NCBI RefSeq assembly: GCF_023242945.1
Contig: NZ_JALKFT010000002.1
Coordinates: 186,001 to 250,000, forward strand
Length of the DNA stretch: 64,000 bases
Direction of reading: 5' to 3'
From: Frankia umida
GTDB lineage: Bacteria; Actinomycetota; Actinomycetes; Frankiales; Frankiaceae
Made by a program: the position numbers and the translations under genes
In this document: piece after piece, positions 8,644 to 16,804 of the stretch
Layout: each line of letters starts with the position of its first letter
Position numbering within the stretch: the first letter of the stretch is position 1
The notes under the pieces: generated by a model
Database searches by the model: none
Seen by the model: the letters and a program-made list of their open reading frames with translations, nothing else
What the model was told of the DNA's origin: nothing

Positions 8644-9696
8644 ATGGGACCAGCACCCACCCACAGCCACGATCACCCCCACGGCCATCCCCATGCCCGT
8701 TCTCATCTGGACGGGTCCACCCGATGGTGGCCACGGCTGCGCCACCGGCTCTCGGATCCGTTCGGCGGGCATCTGTTCGGGAGCCACAGCCATGACAGCG
8801 CCGACCAGATCGACGACGCGCTCGAGGCGGACGCGGCCGGCCGGCGGGCGCTGCTGATCAGCCTGGGTGGTCTGGCGGTGACCGCGGCCGCGCAGGCGAT
8901 CGTGGTGGTGCTGTCCGGGTCGGTGGCGCTGCTCGGCGACACGCTGCACAACGTCGCCGACGCGCTCACCGCGGTACCGCTGCTGATCGCGTTCACGGTG
9001 GCCCGCCGCCCGGCGACCGACCGTTTCACCTACGGCTACGGACGGGCCGAGGACCTCGCCGGCCTCGCCGTCCTGGCGATGATCACGCTGTCGAGCGGGG
9101 TCGCGGCCTACGCGGCGATCGACCGGCTGCTGCACCCCCAGCAGATCGATCAGCTCGGCGCGGTGGCGGCCGCCGGTCTGATCGGCTTCGTCGGCAACGA
9201 GATCGTGGCCCGCTACCGGATCGGGGTGGGACGCCGCATCGGATCGGCGGCGCTGGTCGCCGACGGCCTGCACGCCCGCACCGACGGGTTCACCAGTCTC
9301 GCGGTTCTGCTCGGCGCCGCCGGCGTGGCGGCCGGCTGGAGAGGGGCCGATCCGGTGATCGGCCTGGTGATCACCGTGGCGATCCTCGGGGTGCTGCGTT
9401 CGGCCGCCCGCGTCGTCGGTGCCCGGCTCATGGACGCCGTCGACCCGGCGATCGTCGCCGAGGCCACCCGCACCCTGCTGCACACCCCCGGCGTCGAGGC
9501 CATCCGCGAGCTGCGCATCCGCTGGATCGGCCACAGCCTGCGCGCCGAGGTCGACGTCACCGTGGACGCCACCCTCACCCTGGCCGCCGCCCACGACGTC
9601 GCCCATGCCGCCCAGGCCCATCTGCTGCACCACATCCGCCGGCTGTCCGCGGCGACCATCCACACCAGCCCGCGGACGGCCGCTCCCCGACACTGA
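8644..9696 (+). CDS. Cation diffusion facilitator family transporter
   Basis: 350 aa integral membrane protein, probably a proton-coupled exporter of Zn2+ or a similar divalent metal. The N-terminus is His-rich, and a second HSHD cluster precedes helix 1. The two conserved membrane metal sites are present as HNVAD in GDTLHNVADAL and HARTD in DGLHARTDGF, both HxxxD. A C-terminal cytoplasmic domain follows. The metal cannot be fixed from sequence. The gene stands alone between metG and the sigma factor and is probably leaderless. Its stop codon lies in a 19-nt tandem repeat. Confidence 0.9.
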   Translation: MGPAPTHSHDHPHGHPHARSHLDGSTRWWPRLRHRLSDPFGGHLFGSHSHDSADQIDDALEADAAGRRALLISLGGLAVTAAAQAIVVVLSGSVALLGDTLHNVADALTAVPLLIAFTVARRPATDRFTYGYGRAEDLAGLAVLAMITLSSGVAAYAAIDRLLHPQQIDQLGAVAAAGLIGFVGNEIVARYRIGVGRRIGSAALVADGLHARTDGFTSLAVLLGAAGVAAGWRGADPVIGLVITVAILGVLRSAARVVGARLMDAVDPAIVAEATRTLLHTPGVEAIRELRIRWIGHSLRAEVDVTVDATLTLAAAHDVAHAAQAHLLHHIRRLSAATIHTSPRTAAPRH

Positions 9697-9745
9697 CCCC
9701 GCCGGCCGACACTGACCCCGCCGGCCGACACTGACCCCGCCGGCC
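9689..9745 (+). repeat. 19-nt tandem repeat x3 spanning the CDF stop codon
   Basis: Three perfect copies of GACACTGACCCCGCCGGCC. The CDF stop TGA (9694-9696) lies in the first copy, so the 3' end of the gene has been duplicated outward. Confidence 0.95.
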
Positions 9746-9819
9746 GATGTCGAGAACACGGCGGCGGCTCCGTCCCAGGGCATGAAAGGCCAGGGTTGTC
9801 GGGTGACCGGAGGTGGCGG

Positions 9820-10986
9820 GTGATCAGGGGCATGGTGGACGAGTCGTTGCTGCGGGAGCTGGTGCCCACGGTGATCGGCGTCCTCGTCCGACGCGGGGCG
9901 GATTTCGCATCGGCCGAGGACGCCGTGCAGGAGGCGCTGATCCGAGCGCTCGAGACCTGGCCCGAGGATTCCCCGCGGGGCCCGAAGGCGTGGCTGGTCA
10001 CGGTCGCGTGGCGGCGTTTCCTCGACGCGACGAGGGCCGAGGCGTCCCGACGTGGACGCGAACAGGTCGTCGACTCCGAGCCGGAGGTGGGCCCGGTGCC
10101 CGCCACCGACGACACCCTGCGCCTCTACTTCCTGTGCGCGTCGCCGGTGCTGGCGCCGGCGTCGGCCGTCGCGTTGACGCTGCGTGCGGTGGGCGGCCTG
10201 ACCACCCGGCAGATCGCGTCGGCCTACCTCGTCCCCGAGGCGACCATGGCGCAGCGCATCAGCCGGGCGAAACGGCGTATCGCCGGCCTCCCCCTGGACA
10301 CCGCCGGTGGCCTCGCGACCGTGCTACGGGTGCTCTACCTCGTCTTCAACGAGGGCTACGGCGGGGACGTCGACCTCGCCGCCGAGGCGATCCGGCTGAC
10401 CCGCCAGCTCGCCGAGCTGACCGACGAGCCCGAGGTGGCGGGTCTGCTCGCGCTCATGCTGCTGCACCATGCCCGCAGGGCGTCGCGGACCGGCCCGTCC
10501 GGCGACCTGGTGCCACTCGCGGACCAGGACCGTACCCGCTGGGACACGGCCGCGATCGCCGAAGGTGTGACGATCCTGCAACACGCCCTGGCCCGTGATC
10601 AGCTGGGCGAGTACCAGGCGCAGGCCGCGATCGCGGCCCTGCACGCGGACGCCCCCAGCACCGCCGAAACCGACTGGGTACAGATCGTCGAGTGGTACGA
10701 CGAACTGCTGCGCCTGACCGACAGCCCGGTGGTCCGCCTCAACCGAGCCGTGGCCCTGGGCGAGGCCGACGGCCCACAGGCCGGCCTGGCCGCCCTCGCC
10801 GCCGTACCCCCCGACCTGCCCAGATACGCCGCCACCTCGGCCTACCTGCACGAACGCGCCGGCGACCTGGCCCACGCCGCGGACCTCTACGCGCAGGCCG
10901 CCCACGCCGCCACCAGCGTGGCCGAACGCGACCACCTCACCCGCCAGGCCGCCCGCACCCGCCACCACCTGACCCCGCCGCCCTGA
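9820..10986 (+). CDS. ECF-type RNA polymerase sigma factor with C-terminal TPR-like extension
   Basis: 388 aa from the chosen GTG, which has GGAGGT 5 nt upstream; a TTG at 9796 is possible but has no clear Shine-Dalgarno site. Region 2 (DFASAEDAVQEALIRAL) and region 4 (TTRQIASAYLVPEATMAQRISRAKRRI) are recognisable. The remaining ~200 residues, including VFNEGY and LLHHARR, match the DUF6596 extension of the ECF42-like group. That group is usually encoded beside DGPF/YCII-domain proteins, but none is seen here, nor is an anti-sigma gene. The target regulon is unknown. Confidence 0.85.
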   Translation: MIRGMVDESLLRELVPTVIGVLVRRGADFASAEDAVQEALIRALETWPEDSPRGPKAWLVTVAWRRFLDATRAEASRRGREQVVDSEPEVGPVPATDDTLRLYFLCASPVLAPASAVALTLRAVGGLTTRQIASAYLVPEATMAQRISRAKRRIAGLPLDTAGGLATVLRVLYLVFNEGYGGDVDLAAEAIRLTRQLAELTDEPEVAGLLALMLLHHARRASRTGPSGDLVPLADQDRTRWDTAAIAEGVTILQHALARDQLGEYQAQAAIAALHADAPSTAETDWVQIVEWYDELLRLTDSPVVRLNRAVALGEADGPQAGLAALAAVPPDLPRYAATSAYLHERAGDLAHAADLYAQAAHAATSVAERDHLTRQAARTRHHLTPPP

Positions 10987-11007
10987 CCCGCCGCCCTGAC
11001 CCGCCGC
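10982..11007 (+). repeat. 13-nt tandem repeat spanning the sigma-factor stop codon
   Basis: Two copies of CCTGACCCGCCGC, preceded by a near copy (CCTGACCCCGCCGC). The stop codon TGA (10984-10986) lies in the repeat. Confidence 0.9.
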
Positions 11008-11021
11008 TCGCGGTCCGGGCG

Positions 11022-11033
11022 GTTCCGCGGAAC
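11022..11033. repeat. Dispersed palindrome GTTCCGCGGAAC, copy 1
   Basis: Twelve-base perfect palindrome, one of five copies in the window (others at 24815, 39336, 39397 and 39503). All copies have an extra G on the left. This copy lies between the sigma factor and the P450 gene. Confidence 0.85.
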
Positions 11034-11133
11034 ACCTGTCTCCGGCCAGGGGCGTCGGTGGCGGCGTCGGACTCGCATCCGCCGCACATGTTCCACGCAG
11101 GCGACTCACACGTAAGCCTGATGTTCTCGGCCT

Positions 11134-11161
11134 ACCGGTGCATCCAGAACGCACCGGTGCA
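11134..11161 (+). promoter_or_regulatory. Candidate operator upstream of the P450 gene
   Basis: ACCGGTGCA occurs at 11134-11142 and again at 11153-11161, 19 nt apart or about two helical turns. The second copy sits in a perfect palindrome GCACCGGTGC (11151-11160). It lies 25-52 nt upstream of the ATG, where a repressor would be expected to act. The cognate regulator is unknown. Confidence 0.4.
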
Positions 11162-11185
11162 CCTGTGCCGAAGGGAGCCTCCACG

Positions 11186-12625
11186 ATGAGCCGAACGTCC
11201 CAGGCGCCGTCCGTCGAGTCCGTGCCGCGGCTGGCGGCGGTGCCGCTCGCGGTACCGGGGCCCGCGGACAACGCGATCGTGGCGCTGCGGCGGTTGCGGG
11301 CCGATCCGCTTGGGCGGCTCACCGAACTGGCTCGCGAGCATGGTCCGGTGGTGCGGGTGGCGAGCTGGCCGGTGTCGGCGTATCTCGTCGCCGAGCCGGA
11401 CGCGATCGCCGACGTGCTGGTCAGCGGGCACCGGGCCTATGGCAAGGGAGCGGTGCGGCGCGGGCCGGCGGGCCGGCGCACGGTGGTGCAGCCGCTGACA
11501 TTGCTGCTCGGCGAGGGGCTGCTGACCAGCGCGGGGGACGTCCACCGGCGACAGCGCCGGCTGATCCAGCCGCTGTTCCATCGGCAGCGCATCGCCGGTC
11601 ACGCCGCGACCTTCGCGCGGATCGCCGAGCGCAGGGCCGCCACCTGGCGCGACGGCCAGCGTCTTGACGTGCACGCCGAGATGACCGAGATGACCCTGGC
11701 GATCGTCGCCCGGACCCTGTTCGACGTCGACCTGGACAGCGAGGTCGTGGACATCGTCCGCACCACGATCGACCTGACGATGCCGGCGGCCCGCCGGGCC
11801 GGACTACCCGGTTTCACAGCCCTGGAGCGGCTGCCGCTTCCCGCGTCCAGGGCCCGTCGGGACGCGCGCGCCGCACTGGACCAGGCGATCCACGCGATGA
11901 TCGCCGCCCGCCGAGCCGCCGGGGCCACCGGCGACGATCTGCTGTCCCTGCTGCTGGCCGCCCGCGACGACGAAACCGGCGCGCCGATGAGCGACGAGCA
12001 GATCCGGGACGAGGCGCTCACCCTGCTGCTGGCCGGACATGAGACCACCGCGAACGCCCTGGCCTGGACGTTTCACCTGCTGGGACGGGACGCCGCCGTC
12101 CGCGCCGCGTTGCACGCGGAGCTGGACGAGGTCCTCGGCGAGCGGTGCCCGACCATGGACGACCTGACCCGACTGCCCTGTACGAACGCCGTCCTCGCCG
12201 AGGCGATGCGGCTGTACCCGCCCGTCTGGGCGATGGGACGGCACCTGTTGGCCGACCGGGACATCGCCGGCTACCGCCTGCCCGCCGGCTCCACTCTCAT
12301 CCTCAGCCAGTGGGTGGTGCACCGCGACGAACGCTGGTGGCCGCGGCCGGAGGTCTTCGACCCCACCCGCTGGACGGGCCAGTCGGGCCAGTCGGGCCGG
12401 CCGCGGTTCGCGTACTTCCCGTTCGGTGGGGGGCCGCGTCAGTGCATCGGCAACACGTTCGCTCTGGCCGAGGGCGCGCTCGCGCTGGCCGCGATCTCCC
12501 GGCACTGGTCGCTGGCCCCGGTGCCGGGCACCGATGTGGTGCCTGTCCCGCAGGTCACTCTTCGCCCGGCTGGTGGGCTGCCGATGACCGTCCACCGCCG
12601 TCATGGTCGTGCGGAACAAGGGTGA
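11186..12625 (+). CDS. Cytochrome P450
   Basis: 479 aa from the ATG preceded by AAGGGAG; an upstream in-frame ATG at 11138 would add 16 unconserved residues. Soluble haem monooxygenase. The oxygen-activation motif AGHETT is at 283-288, the K-helix ExxR is E339-R342, and the haem-binding loop FPFGGGPRQCIG has its ligand at Cys420. The sequence resembles CYP102/CYP4-like fatty-acid or carotenoid-type bacterial P450s, but the substrate cannot be assigned. No ferredoxin or ferredoxin reductase gene is adjacent. Repeated ACCGGTGCA boxes upstream suggest repressor control. Confidence 0.92.
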   Translation: MSRTSQAPSVESVPRLAAVPLAVPGPADNAIVALRRLRADPLGRLTELAREHGPVVRVASWPVSAYLVAEPDAIADVLVSGHRAYGKGAVRRGPAGRRTVVQPLTLLLGEGLLTSAGDVHRRQRRLIQPLFHRQRIAGHAATFARIAERRAATWRDGQRLDVHAEMTEMTLAIVARTLFDVDLDSEVVDIVRTTIDLTMPAARRAGLPGFTALERLPLPASRARRDARAALDQAIHAMIAARRAAGATGDDLLSLLLAARDDETGAPMSDEQIRDEALTLLLAGHETTANALAWTFHLLGRDAAVRAALHAELDEVLGERCPTMDDLTRLPCTNAVLAEAMRLYPPVWAMGRHLLADRDIAGYRLPAGSTLILSQWVVHRDERWWPRPEVFDPTRWTGQSGQSGRPRFAYFPFGGGPRQCIGNTFALAEGALALAAISRHWSLAPVPGTDVVPVPQVTLRPAGGLPMTVHRRHGRAEQG

Positions 12626-12985
12626 CTCTTGTCATGGCGGGTCGGTGTCTGGGGTGAGGATGCGCTGAACAGGCGGCATTGCCGGCGCCGCAGGCCACGG
12701 CGTGGGCCACGGCGCGGGCCCCCGATCGGGCGAGGCGGCACCGCCCCTCGGTAGGGTCAACCAGGAACATTGCGGCCTGCCGGACGATATCAGGGCAACA
12801 CGGTCATAAAGCCTGATTCCCGGCGTGTGGCGCACAGACCGCCGCCGGTGGGCGGCCGGGGCAGACCCCCGTCCGCCGGCGGCCTGAGCCCGTCGGTGCT
12901 GGTGGCGCCCATCCGGGCCAGGCGGAGACCGGCGGCACGTCCATGCGGGGCGCGAACTGTCGTAGGGACCTGCGAGGATCGGGGC
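12626..12985. other. Intergenic region P450-hemL (360 nt)
   Basis: The hemL frame stays open back to about 12770, but the residues upstream of the ATG at 12986 are Arg/Pro-rich and not HemL-like, so I treat them as non-coding. GAGGAT at 12974-12979 may be the hemL -10 element. Nothing else is recognised. Confidence 0.5.
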
Positions 12986-14338
12986 ATGGTGGTTCCCTCC
13001 GCCGCGCCGGCCTCCGAGGAGCTGTTCCGGCGCGCCGAGCGTGTTGTTCCCGGCGGGGTCAACTCGCCTGTCCGAGCCTTTCGTGCCGTGGGTGGCAGCC
13101 CGCGCTTCATGGTCTCCGGTGACGGTCCCTATCTCACCGATGCCGACGGCCGTACCTACGTCGATCTGGTCTGCTCCTGGGGGCCGATGATCCTCGGCCA
13201 CGCGCACCCGGCCGTGGTCGAGGCGGTGTCGCGGGCGGTCACCGCCGGCACCAGCTTCGGCACGCCGACGCCCGGCGAGGTCGAACTCGCCGAGCTGATC
13301 GTGGAGCGGGTCGGGCCGGTGGAGAAGGTCCGGCTGGTCAACTCGGGCACCGAGGCGACCATGAGTGCCGTGCGGCTCGCCCGTGGCTTCACCAACCGTG
13401 CGACGATCATCAAGTTCGCCGGCTGCTACCACGGGCACGTCGACGCGCTGCTCGCCGCCGCGGGCTCGGGCCTGGCCACCTTCGGCCTGCCCGACACCCC
13501 GGGCGTGACCGGCACCGCTACCGCCGACACGATCGTGCTGCCCTACAACGACCTCGCCGCGGTCGAGGCGGTCTTCGCCGAGCGGGGCGCCACGATCGCC
13601 GCCGTCATCACCGAGGCCGCCGCGGCCAACATGGGCGTCGTCCCGCCGCTGCCGGGCTTCAACGCGGGCCTGCGCCGGCTGTGCGACATCCACGGCGCAC
13701 TGCTGATTCTGGACGAGGTGATGACCGGCTTCCGGATCTCCCGGGCCGGCTGGTGGGGCATCGAGGGCGACCTTGAGGACTGGTCGCCGGATCTGTTCAC
13801 CTTCGGCAAGGTGATGGGTGGTGGGCTGCCCGCGGCGGCGTTCGGCGGGCGGGCCGACGTGATGTCACGGCTGGCTCCCGCCGGGCCCGTCTACCAGGCC
13901 GGCACGCTGTCCGGGAACCCGATCGCGGTCGCCGCCGGCCTTGCCACCCTGCGGGCCTGCACCGACGAGGTGTACGCGACAGTGGATGCCCGCGCCGCTG
14001 ACGTCGCCGGCATCGTGTCCACGGCGCTCACCGAACAGGGCGTGGCGCACCTGCCGGCCAGCGCCGGCTCGTTGTTCAGCTTCTTCTTCACCGACGCCAC
14101 CGCCGTGATCGACTACGCCGGTGCCCAGGCGCAGAACGCCGCCCGTTACGCCGCGTTCTTCCACAGCATGCTCGACGCCGGCATCTACCTGCCGCCGTCG
14201 GCGTTCGAGGCCTGGTTCGTCTCCGCCGCCCACGACGACGTCGTGCTCGAGCGGATCGCCGCCGCCGCCCCGGCCGCCGCCCGTGCCGCCGCCGCCGTCC
14301 CCGACGCCACCCCGGTCGCCGCCGGAGGCGCGTCGTGA
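12986..14338 (+). CDS. hemL: Glutamate-1-semialdehyde 2,1-aminomutase
   Basis: 450 aa, PLP enzyme making 5-aminolevulinate in the C5 pathway, the substrate of HemB. The start at 12986 gives the standard N-terminus (SEELFRRAERVVPGGVNSPV). The PLP-binding lysine is K275 in TFGKVMGGGLP, and the conserved YQAGTLSGNP stretch is present. The C-terminus is Ala/Pro-rich. It overlaps the histidine phosphatase by 4 nt (GTGA). A GAGGAT hexamer ending 6 nt before the ATG suggests a leaderless transcript. The order hemL, phosphatase, thioredoxin, ccdA, resB, ccsA is the one known from mycobacteria. Confidence 0.95.
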   Translation: MVVPSAAPASEELFRRAERVVPGGVNSPVRAFRAVGGSPRFMVSGDGPYLTDADGRTYVDLVCSWGPMILGHAHPAVVEAVSRAVTAGTSFGTPTPGEVELAELIVERVGPVEKVRLVNSGTEATMSAVRLARGFTNRATIIKFAGCYHGHVDALLAAAGSGLATFGLPDTPGVTGTATADTIVLPYNDLAAVEAVFAERGATIAAVITEAAAANMGVVPPLPGFNAGLRRLCDIHGALLILDEVMTGFRISRAGWWGIEGDLEDWSPDLFTFGKVMGGGLPAAAFGGRADVMSRLAPAGPVYQAGTLSGNPIAVAAGLATLRACTDEVYATVDARAADVAGIVSTALTEQGVAHLPASAGSLFSFFFTDATAVIDYAGAQAQNAARYAAFFHSMLDAGIYLPPSAFEAWFVSAAHDDVVLERIAAAAPAAARAAAAVPDATPVAAGGAS

Positions 14339-14982
14339 CGCCCCTGGACGGGCGCACCCGGGTGCATCTGGTCCGCCACGGTGAGGTGTTCAACCCGGGC
14401 AAGGTGCTCTACGGTCGGCTGCCCGGCTTCGGCCTGTCCGACAACGGGCACCGCCAGGCCAAAATCACCGCGGAGCACCTCGCCGACCTCGACATCGCCG
14501 CCGTCGTGGCGAGCCCTCTGGACCGCGCCCAGCAGACCGCCGGGCCGATCGCCGCCGCCCACAACCTGCCCGTCGGCGTCGATCCGCGCCTCATCGAAAG
14601 CCGTAACGCGTTCGAGGGCCGCACCTTCGAGGCCGGCCCGGCGGCCCTGAGCCGCCCCGCCATGTGGCCGCTGCTGCGCAATCCGTTCCGGCCGTCCTGG
14701 GGGGAGCCCTACACCGAGATCGCGCAGCGCATGCTCGCCGCCGTCGCCGACTGGCGCGACCAGTACCCCGGCCGCCACATCGTGCTGGTCAGCCACCAGC
14801 TCCCGGTGTGGACGGCCCGGCGCGCCCTGGAGGGCGTCCACCTGTGGCACCGTCCCGACCGGCGCCAGTGCGCCCTGGCCAGCGTCACCACCGCGGTCTA
14901 CCAGGGCAGCCAGCTCGTCGGCGTCGAGTACGCCGAGCCCAACGGCCCGACGGGCAACACGCCCGGTTCGGTCGGCGCCTGA
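14335..14982 (+). CDS. Histidine phosphatase family protein (phosphoglycerate mutase-like)
   Basis: 215 aa. The N-terminal catalytic motif VHLVRHGEV supplies the phospho-accepting His, and a second His appears in LVSHQLPV. It is probably a phosphatase rather than a glycolytic mutase, because the length and loop pattern fit the broad-specificity branch. M. tuberculosis Rv0525 occupies the same place after hemL. The physiological substrate is unknown. It is coupled to hemL by a 4-nt overlap, and the next gene begins 5 nt downstream. Confidence 0.85.
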   Translation: MTPLDGRTRVHLVRHGEVFNPGKVLYGRLPGFGLSDNGHRQAKITAEHLADLDIAAVVASPLDRAQQTAGPIAAAHNLPVGVDPRLIESRNAFEGRTFEAGPAALSRPAMWPLLRNPFRPSWGEPYTEIAQRMLAAVADWRDQYPGRHIVLVSHQLPVWTARRALEGVHLWHRPDRRQCALASVTTAVYQGSQLVGVEYAEPNGPTGNTPGSVGA

Positions 14983-14987
14983 GCGCG

Positions 14988-15944
14988 GTGGGCGCCCACC
15001 CGGGCCTGACCGGCATCCTGTCGGCGTTGCGCTGCCCGGTGTGCGCCGGCGAGCTGGGCGGTGCTGGTGCGGGTGCGGGTGAGGTGTGCTGCGCGGCGGG
15101 GCACAGCTTCGACCTTGGCCGCGGTGGCTACCTCAGCCTGCGCGGCGGCCGGTCACGGCGGATCACCGGCGACACCTCGGCGATGGTGGCCGCCCGCGCC
15201 GCCTTCCTGGACGCCGGGTACTACGCGCCGCTGACCGCCCGGCTTGGCGCACTCACCGCCGCGGCCCGCGCCGACGGCCGGGCCGCACCGACGATCCTGG
15301 AGATCGGTGCCGGCACCGGCCACCACCTGGCCGGCGTGCTGACCGCCCTGGAGCACGGCGCCCTGGAGCAGGGTGCTCGAGGGCACCGTGCCCGTGGGAT
15401 CGCGGTGGACGTGGCGCCACCGGCGTTGCGTCGCGCGGCTCGGGCGCATCCGCGAATCGGGGCAGTCTCCTTCGACGCCGCCGAACAGTGGCCCGTCGCG
15501 GACGGCCAGGTGGACGTGCTGCTCGACGTGTTCGCCCCGCGTCATCCGGGTGAGATGCGCCGGGTGCTGCGCCCGGGCGGGCTGCTGCTCGTCGTCACAC
15601 CCGGACCCGCGCATCTCGCCGAGCTGAGGGGCCCGCTCGGTCTGGTCGGCCTGCACCCCGACAAGGACGGCCAGCTCGCGGGACGGCTCACCGAACAGTT
15701 CAGCCCCGGCCCGGTCGAGCAGCTGGACGTCCCGCTCACACTCCCGGTCACCGCCGCCGTCGACCTCGCCCTGATGGGTCCCACCGGCCACCATCGCACC
15801 CGCGACGACCTGTGTCAGGCCGCCGCCGCGGCCTGGGGGAGCGACCTCGAGAGCGCCACCGTGCCCGTCACCGCGAGCTTCCGGCTGCACCCGTTCCACG
15901 CCGGGTCGCCCGGACTGGCCGGTTCGATCAGGGCGGCATGGTAG
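14988..15944 (+). CDS. Putative 23S rRNA (guanine) methyltransferase, RlmA family
   Basis: 318 aa from the GTG at 14988; the open frame extends upstream, but that part is a shadow of the previous gene. The N-terminal zinc ribbon has CPVC and a later CC-x3-H, followed by SFDLGRGGYLSL and a GDT-S-MVAARAAFLDAGYYAPL segment, very like RlmA/RrmA, which methylates G745 or G748 of 23S rRNA. A Rossmann SAM motif follows (LEIGAGTGHH). Members can affect macrolide or tylosin sensitivity. The gene is inserted into the otherwise conserved hemL-to-ccsA order, 5 nt after the phosphatase. Confidence 0.82.
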   Translation: MGAHPGLTGILSALRCPVCAGELGGAGAGAGEVCCAAGHSFDLGRGGYLSLRGGRSRRITGDTSAMVAARAAFLDAGYYAPLTARLGALTAAARADGRAAPTILEIGAGTGHHLAGVLTALEHGALEQGARGHRARGIAVDVAPPALRRAARAHPRIGAVSFDAAEQWPVADGQVDVLLDVFAPRHPGEMRRVLRPGGLLLVVTPGPAHLAELRGPLGLVGLHPDKDGQLAGRLTEQFSPGPVEQLDVPLTLPVTAAVDLALMGPTGHHRTRDDLCQAAAAAWGSDLESATVPVTASFRLHPFHAGSPGLAGSIRAAW

Positions 15945-16028
15945 CCGGCGGCCGCGGCTGCTGACACCGGCGCGGCCGTGGGGAACCACACGCGCACCGG
16001 TGGGTACTCGCGCCTACGCTGAGTCGAG

Positions 16029-16064
16029 TTCTACAGTTGGTCGTAGTTCTACAGTGGGTCGTAG
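16029..16064 (+). repeat. Two 18-nt direct repeats upstream of the thioredoxin-like gene
   Basis: TTCTACAGTTGGTCGTAG is followed directly by TTCTACAGTGGGTCGTAG. Each unit contains the inverted pair CTAC and GTAG. The pair lies 53 nt before the preferred start of the resA-like gene and could bind a dimeric repressor. The T/A content is high for the region. Confidence 0.7.
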
Positions 16065-16116
16065 ACGGGTGCGGGAGCCGAGAGGGGCAGGGCACATACT
16101 GGTGCGCGTGGCAGAG

Positions 16117-16797
16117 ATGGGACGGCGGTTCAGATCAGCTGATGGTCCGGACTCGCCGCGGACTGGCCATGCCCGCGTTCGACCGGCCCGTGTTCGACCG
16201 GCCCGTGTTCGACCGGCCCGTGTTCGACCGGTCCGGGTGGGGCGCCTGCTGGCGCTGGTGATGGCGTTGGTCGGTGTGCTCGCCGCCTGCTCCGCGCACG
16301 GCAACGCGACCGATGCGACGGGTGGCGACGGCTACGGCTTCGTCCAGCAGTCGGCCGGGACGGACTACGTCAGTGTCGGCAACCGGCACGCCGCGCCCAG
16401 ACTGTCCGGCAAGGATCTTGACGGCAAGCCGATCGACCTGGCCTCGCTGCGGGGCAAGGCCGTCGTGGTCAACTTCTGGGCCTCCTGGTGCGCGCCGTGC
16501 CGCGCCGAGTCACCGGGCCTGGCCAAGCTCGCCCGTCAGGAGCGGTCGGTCGCCTTCCTCGGTGTCAACGAGAAGGATGGCACGTCCAGCGCGAAGGCGT
16601 TCGCCCGTGATTTCGACATGCCCTATCCGAGTGTCGTCGACCGGCTGGGCACACTCGCCGCCGGCTGGCCGGTGGCGCCCGGGCTCCCGTCGACGTTCGT
16701 GCTCGACGCCGACGGTCGGATCGCCGCCCGGTTCACCGGCGGTGTCCTGCCCGAGGAACTCGCCCCCGTGCTGACCCGGTTGCAGGCCGAGACGTGA
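16117..16797 (+). CDS. resA: Thiol-disulfide oxidoreductase, ResA/TlpA-like lipoprotein
   Basis: 226 aa from ATG 16117; the start is uncertain because the frame is open to 16000. An Arg-rich stretch is followed by a membrane segment ending in a lipobox (LAAC), then a thioredoxin domain with the redox motif WCAPC in NFWASWCAPCRAE and a cis-Pro in PGLPSTF. It is expected to work outside the membrane, reducing the haem-binding cysteines of apocytochrome c with electrons from CcdA, encoded next. The Arg-rich region consists of four 15-nt repeats encoding ARVRP-like units. It corresponds to M. tuberculosis Rv0526. Confidence 0.88.
   Translation: MGRRFRSADGPDSPRTGHARVRPARVRPARVRPARVRPVRVGRLLALVMALVGVLAACSAHGNATDATGGDGYGFVQQSAGTDYVSVGNRHAAPRLSGKDLDGKPIDLASLRGKAVVVNFWASWCAPCRAESPGLAKLARQERSVAFLGVNEKDGTSSAKAFARDFDMPYPSVVDRLGTLAAGWPVAPGLPSTFVLDADGRIAARFTGGVLPEELAPVLTRLQAET
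16171..16230 (+). repeat. 15-nt tandem repeat x4 in the N-terminus of the resA-like gene
   Basis: Four copies of GCCC(G)(C/T)GTTCGACCG encode a run of ARVRP pentapeptides just before the membrane anchor. This adds positive charge on the cytoplasmic side. Confidence 0.93.
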
Positions 16798-16804
16798 TCC
16801 GCTC

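Noticed and set aside
12770..12985. N-terminal extension of HemL
   Set aside because: The 72 extra residues are Arg/Pro-rich and absent from the family. The ATG at 12986 gives the normal start.
14664..14987. N-terminal extension of the RlmA-like protein
   Set aside because: It overlaps the histidine phosphatase in another frame. Family-like sequence begins only at the zinc ribbon after 14988.
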